Assembly (NCBI GenBank): GCA_003819755.1
Contig: RPQK01000017.1
Location: forward strand, 1-25,269
Reading direction: 5' to 3'
DNA: 25,269 nt
Source of the DNA: Acidobacteriota bacterium
GTDB taxonomy: Bacteria > Acidobacteriota > UBA6911 > RPQK01
This document shows positions 16,438-23,184 of the stretch, piece by piece. The notes under the pieces were generated by a model. That model was not told where the DNA came from, searched no databases, and worked only from the letters and a program-made list of their open reading frames with translations. Every line of letters starts with the position of its first letter. Position 1 is the stretch's first letter. The position numbers and the translations under genes were made by a program.

Positions 16438-17565
16438 ATGATCGTTCGACTGGCCGTTCTCGTTCTGGTGCTTTCTTTTGGCTATCTGGCTGCGGCCGAG
16501 GAGGACTATCCAACCCTCGCGATCGGCCAGCAGGCGCCTGATTTCAGGCTTCCGGGCGTCGACGGTCGACAGTACACGTTGCGCGATTTCCAGAAGGCGA
16601 AAATACTTGTCGTCATCTTCACGGCGAATCACTGCCCGACCGCCCAGGCTTACGAGGAGAGAATCAAGCAACTGGTCACAGACTTCAAAGACAAAGGCGT
16701 GGCCTTCGTAGCCATTTCTCCGAACGATCCGAAGGCGGTGCGACTGGACGAGCTGGGCTGGACCGATCTAAGCGATACCCTCGAGGAGATGAAACTGCGC
16801 GCGGTGCACAAGCGGTTCAACTTCCCTTACCTCTACGACGGAGAGACCCAGCAGGTAGCGAAGGCGTACGGCCCCAAAGCCACTCCGCACGTGTTCATCT
16901 TCGACCAGGCGCGAAAACTCCGATACGTGGGAAGACTCGACGAGAACGAGCGGCATCCGGACCAGGTAACGAGCCCCGATGCGCGCAACGCGATTCAAGC
17001 CCTGGTGGCGGGGAAGCCGGTGCCGGTCGAGCAGACGAGAACTTTCGGCTGTTCGATCAAGTGGGCCGACAAGCGAGGGTCGGTTGCCGAAGCCTTGGCC
17101 AAATGGGCCCAGGAATCGGTCTCGCTCGAGGTTTCCACACCTGCCGCACTTCAGCAACTGCTGCAGAACAAGACCGATAAGCTCCGGCTGGTGAATGTCT
17201 GGGCGACCTGGTGCGGACCTTGCGTGGTGGAGTTCCCGGATCTCGTCACAATTAACCGGATGTATCGGGACCGGGAATTCGAGTTGATCACGATCAGTGC
17301 CGATGATCCCGAGGACAAGGACAAGGCGCTTGCGTTTCTGAAGAAACAGCAGGCGTCCGGCATGAACCTGATCTTCGCTGAAAACGCCTACAAGCTTTTT
17401 GACGTCCTGGATGATTTTGCCGGAGGGAAGATGTCGAGCGGCGCTCTCCCCTACACCCTGCTTATCAAGCCGGGAGGAGAGGTCATCTACCGCAAGGAAG
17501 GCAAGATCGATCCTCTCGTGGTGAAGCGAGAGATCGTCAAGGTGCTGGGGAACACTTACAAATGA
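16438..17565 (+). CDS. Exported double-thioredoxin-fold protein (AhpC/TSA-like plus TlpA-like)
   Basis: A 375-residue protein. A signal peptide (MIVRLAVLVLVLSFGYLAAA) puts it in the periplasm. The first thioredoxin fold (about 22-195) has the peroxiredoxin-like opening IGQQAPDFRLPGVDG and a single cysteine, C66, in ANHCPTAQAYEERI. The second (about 230-375) has the redox motif WCGPC (258-262), as in TlpA/ResA. A lone C205 (TFGCSIKW) lies between them and resembles the redoxin-protein context GCxIKW. The start ATG 16438 is supported by AAAGGAG 7 nt upstream. The stop overlaps the next start (ATGA at 17562-17565), so it is translationally coupled to glucose-6-phosphate dehydrogenase. The role is probably thiol-disulfide exchange or peroxide handling; the exact partner is unknown. 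Confidence 0.88.
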   Translation: MIVRLAVLVLVLSFGYLAAAEEDYPTLAIGQQAPDFRLPGVDGRQYTLRDFQKAKILVVIFTANHCPTAQAYEERIKQLVTDFKDKGVAFVAISPNDPKAVRLDELGWTDLSDTLEEMKLRAVHKRFNFPYLYDGETQQVAKAYGPKATPHVFIFDQARKLRYVGRLDENERHPDQVTSPDARNAIQALVAGKPVPVEQTRTFGCSIKWADKRGSVAEALAKWAQESVSLEVSTPAALQQLLQNKTDKLRLVNVWATWCGPCVVEFPDLVTINRMYRDREFELITISADDPEDKDKALAFLKKQQASGMNLIFAENAYKLFDVLDDFAGGKMSSGALPYTLLIKPGGEVIYRKEGKIDPLVVKREIVKVLGNTYK

Positions 17566-19085
17566 AACAGGTCATTCAGGCAGGTTGTAAGGGCTACGCG
17601 CCAGGCCGAACTCCTCAACCTTGTACGCTGGTCATCTTTGGCGCGAGCGGTGACCTCACCCGGCGGGAACTGATGCCCGCCCTGTATCAGATATTCTCCA
17701 GGGATCTTCTGCCTGACCCCTTCGCCGTCATCGGGTTCGCCCGGCGGCCGTGGACCGACGAGACCTTCCGAGAAGAGATGAAACGGGCCGTAAGCGCCCG
17801 GACTTCGGTGAACGCCGAGTCGTGGCAGACTTTTTCCGGGCGTCTTTTCTTTACCCAGGGGGACTTCGCCGAACCCGGCTTCGAGTCGTACCGCCAGCTG
17901 CGGGACGCCGTCTCGAAGGCTCAAAACAACGCGAATATCCCGAAAAACGTCCTTTTCCATCTGGCCACACCGCCGGAGCACTATCCGACCATTGTCACAG
18001 GACTGAAAGTGTCCGGCCTGGCCGATTCAGAGGCAGGATGGCGCAGAATCGTGATTGAGAAGCCGTTCGGGACTAATCGGGAGTCGGCTTGCGCGCTGCA
18101 CCAGTACCTGCTTCAGGCGTTCAAGGAAGAGCAGATTTATCGTATCGATCATTTCCTGGGCAAGGAAACGGTTCAGAACATGCTGGTTTTCCGGTTCGCG
18201 AACCCGAGCTTCGAGCCGATCTGGAACAGGAACTACATCGACAATGTGCAGATCAGTGTTGCCGAGGAGATTGGGATTGAAGGGCGGGCCGCCTTCTACG
18301 AATCAACCGGGGTGCTCCGGGACATGGTCCAGAACCATTTGCTGCAGCTGCTCTGCATGGTTGCCATGGAGCCTCCTCTGCATTTTGACGCCCTCTCGCT
18401 GCGAAACGAGACCGTCGACGTTTTGCGGGCAATTCGACCCTTTGACCCGGCCGTGGATGCGGTCCGTGGGCAGTACGGACCCGGCGATGTCCGGGGCAAC
18501 GGGGCTGCAGGTTACAGGAACGAGAAGGGAGTCTCGTCTTCCTCGAATACCCCAACTTTCGCCGCCCTGCGGATGCGGGTCGACAACTGGCGCTGGGCCG
18601 GGGTGCCGTTTTACCTGCGAACGGGCAAACGGATGTCGCGCAAGCGTGCTGAGGTCACGATTGAATTCAAACCCACTCCGCACCTGATGTTCCCGCTCGA
18701 CACGTCGCGGCCGCAGCAGAGTAACGCGCTGACTTTTCGGCTGCAGCCTGAAGAGGGGATCATCCAGCGATTCATCGCCAAGCAACCGGGGCCCGAGATC
18801 TGCATGCAGCCGGTCAGCATGACGCTCCTGTACGCCGATGCCTTCGGCATAGAGAAGCCGCCGTCTGCCTACGAGTGGCTCTTGCTCGACGGGATGAGAG
18901 GGGAGCAGACGCTGTTTGCGAGGGGTGACTGGGTTGAGGCAGCCTGGGCGCTCGTCGATCCGGTCATCAGTCACTGGGAAGCCACTCCGGCGCCCGATTT
19001 CCCGAATTACCCGGCCGGCAGCGACGGGCCCGAGGCCGCGTCGGCACTGCTGAAGAAGGATGCTCGCGAGTGGCTAAATGCCTGA
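17562..19085 (+). CDS. zwf: Glucose-6-phosphate 1-dehydrogenase
   Basis: A 507-residue enzyme, usual length for the family. It oxidises glucose-6-phosphate to 6-phosphogluconolactone with NAD(P)+ and feeds the oxidative pentose phosphate or Entner-Doudoroff pathway. The nucleotide-binding motif GASGDLTRR is at 27-35, EKPFG at 166-170, the substrate and active-site motif RIDHFLGKE at 194-202, and RDMVQNHLLQ holds the second conserved histidine. It starts inside the stop of the redoxin gene (ATGA overlap), so the two are one operon; NADPH supply for redox chemistry is an attractive but unproven link. No gnd, pgl or opcA is adjacent. Only 3 bp separate its stop from the hairpin at 19089-19171, which probably ends the transcript. 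Confidence 0.96.
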   Translation: MKQVIQAGCKGYAPGRTPQPCTLVIFGASGDLTRRELMPALYQIFSRDLLPDPFAVIGFARRPWTDETFREEMKRAVSARTSVNAESWQTFSGRLFFTQGDFAEPGFESYRQLRDAVSKAQNNANIPKNVLFHLATPPEHYPTIVTGLKVSGLADSEAGWRRIVIEKPFGTNRESACALHQYLLQAFKEEQIYRIDHFLGKETVQNMLVFRFANPSFEPIWNRNYIDNVQISVAEEIGIEGRAAFYESTGVLRDMVQNHLLQLLCMVAMEPPLHFDALSLRNETVDVLRAIRPFDPAVDAVRGQYGPGDVRGNGAAGYRNEKGVSSSSNTPTFAALRMRVDNWRWAGVPFYLRTGKRMSRKRAEVTIEFKPTPHLMFPLDTSRPQQSNALTFRLQPEEGIIQRFIAKQPGPEICMQPVSMTLLYADAFGIEKPPSAYEWLLLDGMRGEQTLFARGDWVEAAWALVDPVISHWEATPAPDFPNYPAGSDGPEAASALLKKDAREWLNA

Positions 19086-19088
19086 CAG

Positions 19089-19171
19089 AAAGGACCTCAA
19101 GGACCTCAGAGACCTCAAGGACACAAACAGCAACCCCGTCCTTGCGGTCTCTGAGGTCCCTGGGGTCCTTT
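19089..19171. repeat. Tandem-unit hairpin, AAGGACC family copy 3 (likely bidirectional terminator)
   Basis: Arms 19089-19122 and 19138-19171 are 34 bp each with three mismatches and a 15-nt loop. Units are AAGGACCTC. The irregular unit AGAGACCTC on the left is mirrored by GGTCTCT on the right. It fills the gap between two convergent genes (zwf stop 19085, gamma-glutamyltransferase stop 19189), so it could terminate both transcripts, although there is no clear T-tract. Confidence 0.85.
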
Positions 19172-19188
19172 GAGATCTTCTCACAAGC

Positions 19189-20889
19189 TCACCACCCCAC
19201 CGCCGCCCCGTCGGGGGCGCGGCGGTCACAACCGCCTTCAAGAACATCCCGCTTCGGGTCGTACACGATCGCTTCCACAACTCCTTGGGATTGGATTTCG
19301 GTTAAGGAATGCCCCAGTGAGGTAAGGATTCCGAGGGTGTCGGGTGAAAACCCGTAGCGTTCGTAGCTGATTCTATCCGGCAGCCACTGCTGGTGAATCC
19401 GGGGGGCATCGACCGCTTCCTGAACATCCATTCCGAAGTCCACGACATTCAGAATTGTCTGCAAGACGGTGTTTATGATGGTGCGCCCTCCCGGGCTTCC
19501 TGTCACCATGAAGATCTTGCCGTCCCTCGCCAGGATTGTCGGAGTCATGCTTGAGAGCATGCGCTTGCCTGGACCCGCCAGATTCGGCTGCGTTCCGATC
19601 AGGCCCTTCTCCGTGGTCAATCCGGGCCCCGCATTAAAATCACCCATCTCGTTGTTGAGCAGAAAGCCAGTGCCGGGAACAACGATTCTCGATCCGTACC
19701 CTGCCTCGAGAGTAAAGGTCAAGGCAACGCCATTGCGCTCTCCGTCGACGACCGACAGGTGCGTCGTGCTGTCGCTTTCGCGAGGCCAGTCAAAGCTGGC
19801 CGGCGAGGATTTTGACGCGCGATCTTTACTAATCGTCTCTCGCAGGCTAGCCGCGTACTCCTTGGAGATCAGCTTTTGGATGGGCATGTCCAGGTTGGCA
19901 TCCGGGTCACCCAGGTAACGGGCGCGATCCGCGTAGGCCCGTCGCATTGCTTCGACGATCAGGTGCAGGACGCCGGCCGACCCGAACTTGAGCTTCTCCA
20001 GGTCGAACCCCTCTACGATATTCAGCATTTCGAGGAGGACAGTGCCGCCGGAACTGGGAGGCGGCATCGAAATCACTTCCACCCCACGGTAGGCGCCACG
20101 AAGAGGGACCCGCTTATGCGCCTTGTAGTTTTCGAGGTCCGCCCGGTTGATCAGACCTCCGTTGGCCGCCATTTCCTTTTCGATCAGTTCCGCCGTCACT
20201 CCCTTGTAGAAGCCGGCCGGACCGAGCTCGGCAATCCGCCCCAGAGTCTTGGCCAGATCGGTCTGCTTCAAGATTTCGCCCGGTTCGTAGGGGACGCCTT
20301 GTTTCGAGAATTGGGCGACGGAAGCGGGATACTTTCGCATCCGCGGAAGCACCCCCTTCAACGAATCGCTCAGGCCCTGACTCACTTCAAAGCCGTCTCG
20401 GGCCAGCTTGATAGCCGGCTCTACAAGCCGCTTCCATGGCAGGCGTCCCTTCTCGCTCCACGCCAGGTGCAATCCGGCCACCGTGCCCGGGACCCCGACA
20501 GAGAGGTGGCTGTAATGGTGCAGTTCCTCGTCGTAGACTCCCGCTCGCAGGAACATTTCGGGCGAAGCCTTGGCGGGGGCCATCTCACGGAAATCGTAAG
20601 CTTGCGGTTCTCCGCCGGCAGGCCGGTAAACGATGAACCCGCCTCCGCCGATGTTCCCGGCAGTCGGGTGAGTGACGGCCAGAGCGAAGGCGGTGGCGAC
20701 CGCAGCGTCAATCGCGTTGCCGCCCTCTTTCAAAACCTGGACGCCCGCCCGCGAGGCCATTTGATTCTGACACACGACCATGCCTCGACGAGCGCGCACC
20801 GGCGGCGAAGAGGCGGCGGTCAGTTCGAGCATCATGCCAATTCCACACACGGCAAGCAGGAACGCGAAACGACGGTTGAAACGCGGCAT
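19189..20889 (-). CDS. ggt: Gamma-glutamyltransferase (Ntn hydrolase)
   Basis: A 566-residue precursor that self-cleaves into large and small subunits and hydrolyses or transfers the gamma-glutamyl group of glutathione and related peptides, usually in the periplasm. The N-terminal signal (MPRFNRRFAFLLAVCGIG) fits export. Key residues: R101 (DFREMAP, binds the gamma-glutamyl carboxylate), the nucleophile and cleavage site T375 in DSTTHLSVVD, the oxyanion serines in LSSMTPTI (445-452), and GSPGG (464-468). All are present, so it should mature and be active. The start is set at ATG 20889 because it opens directly with the signal peptide; ATG 20898 is three codons upstream, and translation from 21000 would read through a low-complexity repeat. 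There is no Shine-Dalgarno, and TAGAAT lies 7 nt upstream, so it may be leaderless. Confidence 0.93.
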   Translation of the reverse strand: MPRFNRRFAFLLAVCGIGMMLELTAASSPPVRARRGMVVCQNQMASRAGVQVLKEGGNAIDAAVATAFALAVTHPTAGNIGGGGFIVYRPAGGEPQAYDFREMAPAKASPEMFLRAGVYDEELHHYSHLSVGVPGTVAGLHLAWSEKGRLPWKRLVEPAIKLARDGFEVSQGLSDSLKGVLPRMRKYPASVAQFSKQGVPYEPGEILKQTDLAKTLGRIAELGPAGFYKGVTAELIEKEMAANGGLINRADLENYKAHKRVPLRGAYRGVEVISMPPPSSGGTVLLEMLNIVEGFDLEKLKFGSAGVLHLIVEAMRRAYADRARYLGDPDANLDMPIQKLISKEYAASLRETISKDRASKSSPASFDWPRESDSTTHLSVVDGERNGVALTFTLEAGYGSRIVVPGTGFLLNNEMGDFNAGPGLTTEKGLIGTQPNLAGPGKRMLSSMTPTILARDGKIFMVTGSPGGRTIINTVLQTILNVVDFGMDVQEAVDAPRIHQQWLPDRISYERYGFSPDTLGILTSLGHSLTEIQSQGVVEAIVYDPKRDVLEGGCDRRAPDGAAVGW

Positions 20890-20896
20890 GACGCAC

Positions 20897-20902
20897 ATTC
20901 TA
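20897..20902 (-). promoter_or_regulatory. Candidate -10 box of ggt, very close to the start
   Basis: TAGAAT on the minus strand ends 7 nt before ATG 20889. A start about 7 nt after the box would coincide with the ATG and give a leaderless mRNA. No good -35 was found 16-17 bp upstream, where an 8-bp tandem repeat begins. It would exclude ATG 20898 as the start, because that codon overlaps the box. Confidence 0.35.
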
Positions 20903-20921
20903 ACCCGTTTTTCCCTTTTTC

Positions 20922-20985
20922 TTCGCCCCTTCCCCCCTTCGCCCCTTCGCCCCTTCACCCCTTCACCCCTGCGCCCCTTCCCCCT
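20922..20985. repeat. Eight tandem 8-bp units (TTCGCCCC) in a divergent promoter
   Basis: Eight consecutive 8-bp units run without a gap: TTCGCCCC, TTCCCCCC, TTCGCCCC, TTCGCCCC, TTCACCCC, TTCACCCC, TGCGCCCC, TTCCCCCT. One strand is almost purely pyrimidine. The array occupies most of the 109 bp between ggt (minus) and the purine nucleoside phosphorylase gene (plus), and the latter's candidate -35 lies inside it. Loss or gain of units by slippage would change promoter spacing on both sides. Confidence 0.9.
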
Positions 20986-20990
20986 ATACT
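20962..20990 (+). promoter_or_regulatory. Candidate promoter of the purine nucleoside phosphorylase gene
   Basis: TTCACC (20962-20967, 4/6) is followed after 17 bp by TATACT (20985-20990, 5/6), which ends 8 nt before ATG 20999. The expected transcription start is therefore at or next to the ATG. This agrees with the lack of a Shine-Dalgarno and points to a leaderless transcript. Confidence 0.45.
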
Positions 20991-20998
20991 GCTTCTCC

Positions 20999-21832
20999 AT
21001 GAGCGCACAAGCGACACGGTACAGCGAACAAATGGCAAAAGCTGTCAGCTTTCTTCAGAAAGAGATCGGGCCACCACCTCCCGTTGCCGCAGTGCTGGGT
21101 AGCGGCCTGAGCGCGGCGGGGGATTCCTGGCAGAAAATCGGAATCATCTCGTACAGCCGGATCGCCGGGTTTCGAAAACCGGGAGTCGCGGGTCATCCCG
21201 GCGCTCTGTGGATGGTCCGAAATGGGGACACCTGCTTCGTCGCACTCGCCGGGCGCTGCCACTACTACGAGGGATTCTCACTTCCCGAAATCGTGTTTCC
21301 GGTCCGTGTCCTCGCTTCGTGGGGGGTGACCCGCTTCATCCTCACAAATGCCGCCGGGGCTATCCGTCCGGGCCTTCAGCCGGGCAGCTTCATGCTGATC
21401 AGCGATCACATCAATCTGATGGGTGACAATCCGCTCCGTGCGCTCCCGGTCACTGGGCTCGGGGATACGTTCCCGGACCTCACCCAGGTTTACTCGGCGT
21501 CGCTCCGTGAGATCGCCCGGGACTGTGCGGAAAGCATCGGACTCGAACTGCAGGAAGGAGTTTACGTCGCTGTGACGGGTCCTAACTTTGAGACGCCGGC
21601 GGAGATCCGCATGTTTGGCAAACTCGGCGCTGACGCGGTCGGGATGTCCACGGTGCCCGAGGTCATAGCGCTGGCCCAGATGCGGTGCCAGGTACTCGCC
21701 ATTTCACTGCTGACAAACCCAGCCGCCGGAACGACTTCCGAGCCGGTGTCACATGAGGAAGTGCTGAGCGCGGGAACGCGGGCGGCCGAAAAGCTCGGCC
21801 GGCTGATTGTTGCGATTGCGGCCAAAATTTAA
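20999..21832 (+). CDS. Purine nucleoside phosphorylase (trimeric, PNP/MTAP family)
   Basis: A 277-residue cytosolic enzyme, typical length for the trimeric class. It splits purine nucleosides with phosphate to free base and ribose-1-phosphate (purine salvage). Motifs: GSGL (34-37) and GRCHYYEG (85-92) for phosphate, HPG (66-68), TNAAGAIRPGLQPGSFMLI (116-134), VTGPNFETPAE (192-202), VGMSTVPE (214-221), and TNPAAG (239-244), whose Asn contacts the base in the family. ATG 20999 is chosen because similarity starts there; the open frame upstream would translate the promoter repeat. There is no Shine-Dalgarno. It is divergent from ggt and converges on the isocitrate dehydrogenase gene. Substrate preference (inosine/guanosine against methylthioadenosine) cannot be read with certainty, but PNP is favoured. 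Confidence 0.93.
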   Translation: MSAQATRYSEQMAKAVSFLQKEIGPPPPVAAVLGSGLSAAGDSWQKIGIISYSRIAGFRKPGVAGHPGALWMVRNGDTCFVALAGRCHYYEGFSLPEIVFPVRVLASWGVTRFILTNAAGAIRPGLQPGSFMLISDHINLMGDNPLRALPVTGLGDTFPDLTQVYSASLREIARDCAESIGLELQEGVYVAVTGPNFETPAEIRMFGKLGADAVGMSTVPEVIALAQMRCQVLAISLLTNPAAGTTSEPVSHEEVLSAGTRAAEKLGRLIVAIAAKI

Positions 21833-21834
21833 CG

Positions 21835-21896
21835 CGAGCGCAGCGAGCCTTCGGATCAGAGCATGGCTTGCGCACTCCGAAGGCTCGCTCCGCTCG
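21835..21896. repeat. Palindrome, GAGCGCAGCGAGCC family copy 2 (likely shared terminator)
   Basis: The outer arms, CGAGCGCAGCGAGCCTTCGG on the left and the reverse complement of CGAGCGGAGCGAGCCTTCGG on the right, pair over about 21 bp with one mismatch. The inner part has diverged on the left arm (ATCAGAGCATGGC), while the right retains CTTGCGCACTCCGAAGG, as in the copy at 16338. It fills the 66-bp gap between the convergent purine nucleoside phosphorylase and isocitrate dehydrogenase genes. Confidence 0.85.
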
Positions 21897-21898
21897 AG

Positions 21899-22924
21899 TT
21901 ACGCGAGCCTCTTGATCAGTTGCTCCGCAAACTGATCGGTGTTGAGGCTGCCGCCCAGGTCTCTGGTTTTCTGACCTTCGGCCAAAGCCCGGTTATAGGC
22001 GTTCTTGATCTTCTCCGCGACCGCCTTCAGCTCGTCGTCGCCAGCCTGATCCGAGAGGTGATTGAGCATCATTACAGCGGACATGAGCAGGGCCAGGGGG
22101 TTCGCAATCCCCTTCCCAGCGATGTCCGGGGCGGAACCATGAACCGCCTCGAAAACCGCTTCGTGCTCACCGATATTAGCCCCTGGCACCAGCCCGAGGC
22201 CGCCAACCAATCCGGCGCACAGATCGCTCACGACGTCGCCATAGAGGTTCTCGAGCAACAGGATGTCAAACTGCGAGGGGTCCTGCACGAGCTTCATGCA
22301 GCCCGCATCGATGATCAGCTCCTGGTACTCGATGTTCGGGTAGTCGACACGATGAATGTCCTGGGCACACCGGATGAAAAGCCCGTCGGTCATCTTCATG
22401 ATGTTCGCTTTGTGAAAAACGCTGATCTTCCTTCGGCGCCGCTGGGTGGCATAGCGGAATGCCCAGAGGGCAATCCGGCGACAAGCCAGCTCAGTCGCGA
22501 CTTTCATGCTCATCACGACACCCGGAGTCACTTCGTTTTCTACTCCGCTGTAGAGCCCTTCGGTGTTCTCGCGGACGATGACAATGTCAACGTTTTCGAA
22601 TCTGGCCTGAACTCCGGGTAGGTTTCGGACCGGTCGGACGGCTGCGTAAAGCTGAAGTTTTTGACGGAGCTGCACGTTTACCGACGTGAACCCCTTTCCG
22701 ACCGGGGTCGTGCACGGTCCCTTCAAGGCGACCTTGTACTGCCGGATTGCCTCCAGTGTCTCCTCGGGCAGGACGTCTTGACCATCGGCGAGAGCCGCGA
22801 TTCCTGCCTTCCTTTCGATCCAACGTATCTGAGCACCGGCCGCGGCAAGGATGGCTTTGACGGCTACCGTAATCTCGGGGCCGATCCCGTCTCCAGCGAT
22901 GAGGACAATGTCGTAGGTTTTCAT
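21899..22924 (-). CDS. Isocitrate dehydrogenase, NAD-type (isocitrate/isopropylmalate dehydrogenase family)
   Basis: A 341-residue beta-decarboxylating dehydrogenase that most likely converts isocitrate to 2-oxoglutarate in the TCA cycle. Motifs: GDGIGPEI (11-18), the substrate loop KGFTSVNVQLRQKLQLYAAV (77-96, with S81 and N83 as in isocitrate rather than isopropylmalate enzymes), R97, R118 and Y125 (VRENTEGLYSG), K172 (HKANIMKMTDG), metal-binding aspartates in NLYGDVVSDLCAGL (226-239), and HGSAPDIAGKGIANP (262-276). ATG 22924 is chosen for AGGAG 7 nt upstream; the open frame continues 27 codons further without support. The short length and TSVN motif favour an NAD-dependent IDH3-like enzyme. 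Isopropylmalate or homoisocitrate dehydrogenase is the alternative, less likely without leu genes nearby. Confidence 0.9.
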   Translation of the reverse strand: MKTYDIVLIAGDGIGPEITVAVKAILAAAGAQIRWIERKAGIAALADGQDVLPEETLEAIRQYKVALKGPCTTPVGKGFTSVNVQLRQKLQLYAAVRPVRNLPGVQARFENVDIVIVRENTEGLYSGVENEVTPGVVMSMKVATELACRRIALWAFRYATQRRRRKISVFHKANIMKMTDGLFIRCAQDIHRVDYPNIEYQELIIDAGCMKLVQDPSQFDILLLENLYGDVVSDLCAGLVGGLGLVPGANIGEHEAVFEAVHGSAPDIAGKGIANPLALLMSAVMMLNHLSDQAGDDELKAVAEKIKNAYNRALAEGQKTRDLGGSLNTDQFAEQLIKRLA

Positions 22925-22976
22925 GATTGCTCCTGCTTCGCCAAACGTATGAAACCAAGAGAGATTGCTGGTTTTC

Positions 22977-23005
22977 AGTATCTCAGGCCTACGGTTGACG
23001 ATCAA
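22977..23005 (-). promoter_or_regulatory. Possible promoter of the isocitrate dehydrogenase gene
   Basis: On the minus strand TTGATC (23005-23000) is followed after 17 bp by GATACT (22982-22977), about 4/6 matches each. The leader would be about 45 nt and contain the AGGAG ribosome-binding site. The hairpin at 23024-23115 lies just upstream of it. Confidence 0.3.
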
Positions 23006-23023
23006 GCGGGCACGAGGTGGGGT

Positions 23024-23115
23024 GGAAAGGACCTCAAGGGCCTCAAGGACCTCAACGACATTCCAGAACAGAACTTCTAGTCCTTGAGGTCCTTGAGGTC
23101 CTTGAGGTCCTTTCC
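23024..23115. repeat. Tandem-unit hairpin, AAGGACC family copy 4
   Basis: Arms 23024-23055 and 23084-23115 are 32 bp each with one mismatch and a 28-nt loop. Units are AAGGACCTC, and one more unit precedes the right arm at 23081. Unlike the other copies, it lies between two divergent genes (isocitrate dehydrogenase start 22924, kinase start 23185), where a terminator is not needed. Confidence 0.88.
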
Positions 23116-23170
23116 TCCGGCCATCTGTAATCTTGAACGCTAAACGGTGAACGTTGCACCGTCCTCGCGA

Positions 23171-23176
23171 TAGAAT
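23171..23176 (+). promoter_or_regulatory. Candidate -10 box of the ATPase-kinase gene
   Basis: TAGAAT ends 8 nt before the GTG start at 23185, the same spacing as for the purine nucleoside phosphorylase gene. No Shine-Dalgarno precedes the GTG. Upstream, TGAACG occurs twice (about 23133 and 23148), the second near the -35 position. A leaderless mRNA is plausible. Confidence 0.35.
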
Positions 23177-23184
23177 GGCTGGCG

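Noticed and set aside
16265..16513. N-terminal extension of the sulfate adenylyltransferase
   Set aside because: The extension would translate the palindrome at 16338-16408. AAGGAG and the start of family similarity support ATG 16264.
19876..21102. Plus-strand open frame of 408 codons over ggt and the promoter repeat
   Set aside because: It is antisense to gamma-glutamyltransferase with all catalytic residues and runs through the 8-bp tandem repeat, giving proline-rich low complexity.
21899..22924. 3-isopropylmalate dehydrogenase
   Set aside because: The substrate loop TSVNVQLRQ and the absence of neighbouring leu genes favour isocitrate. Alignment of the specificity loop would settle it.
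23024..23115. CRISPR array
   Set aside because: Units are 9 bp with no unique spacers, and the second half is the reverse complement of the first. No cas genes are present.
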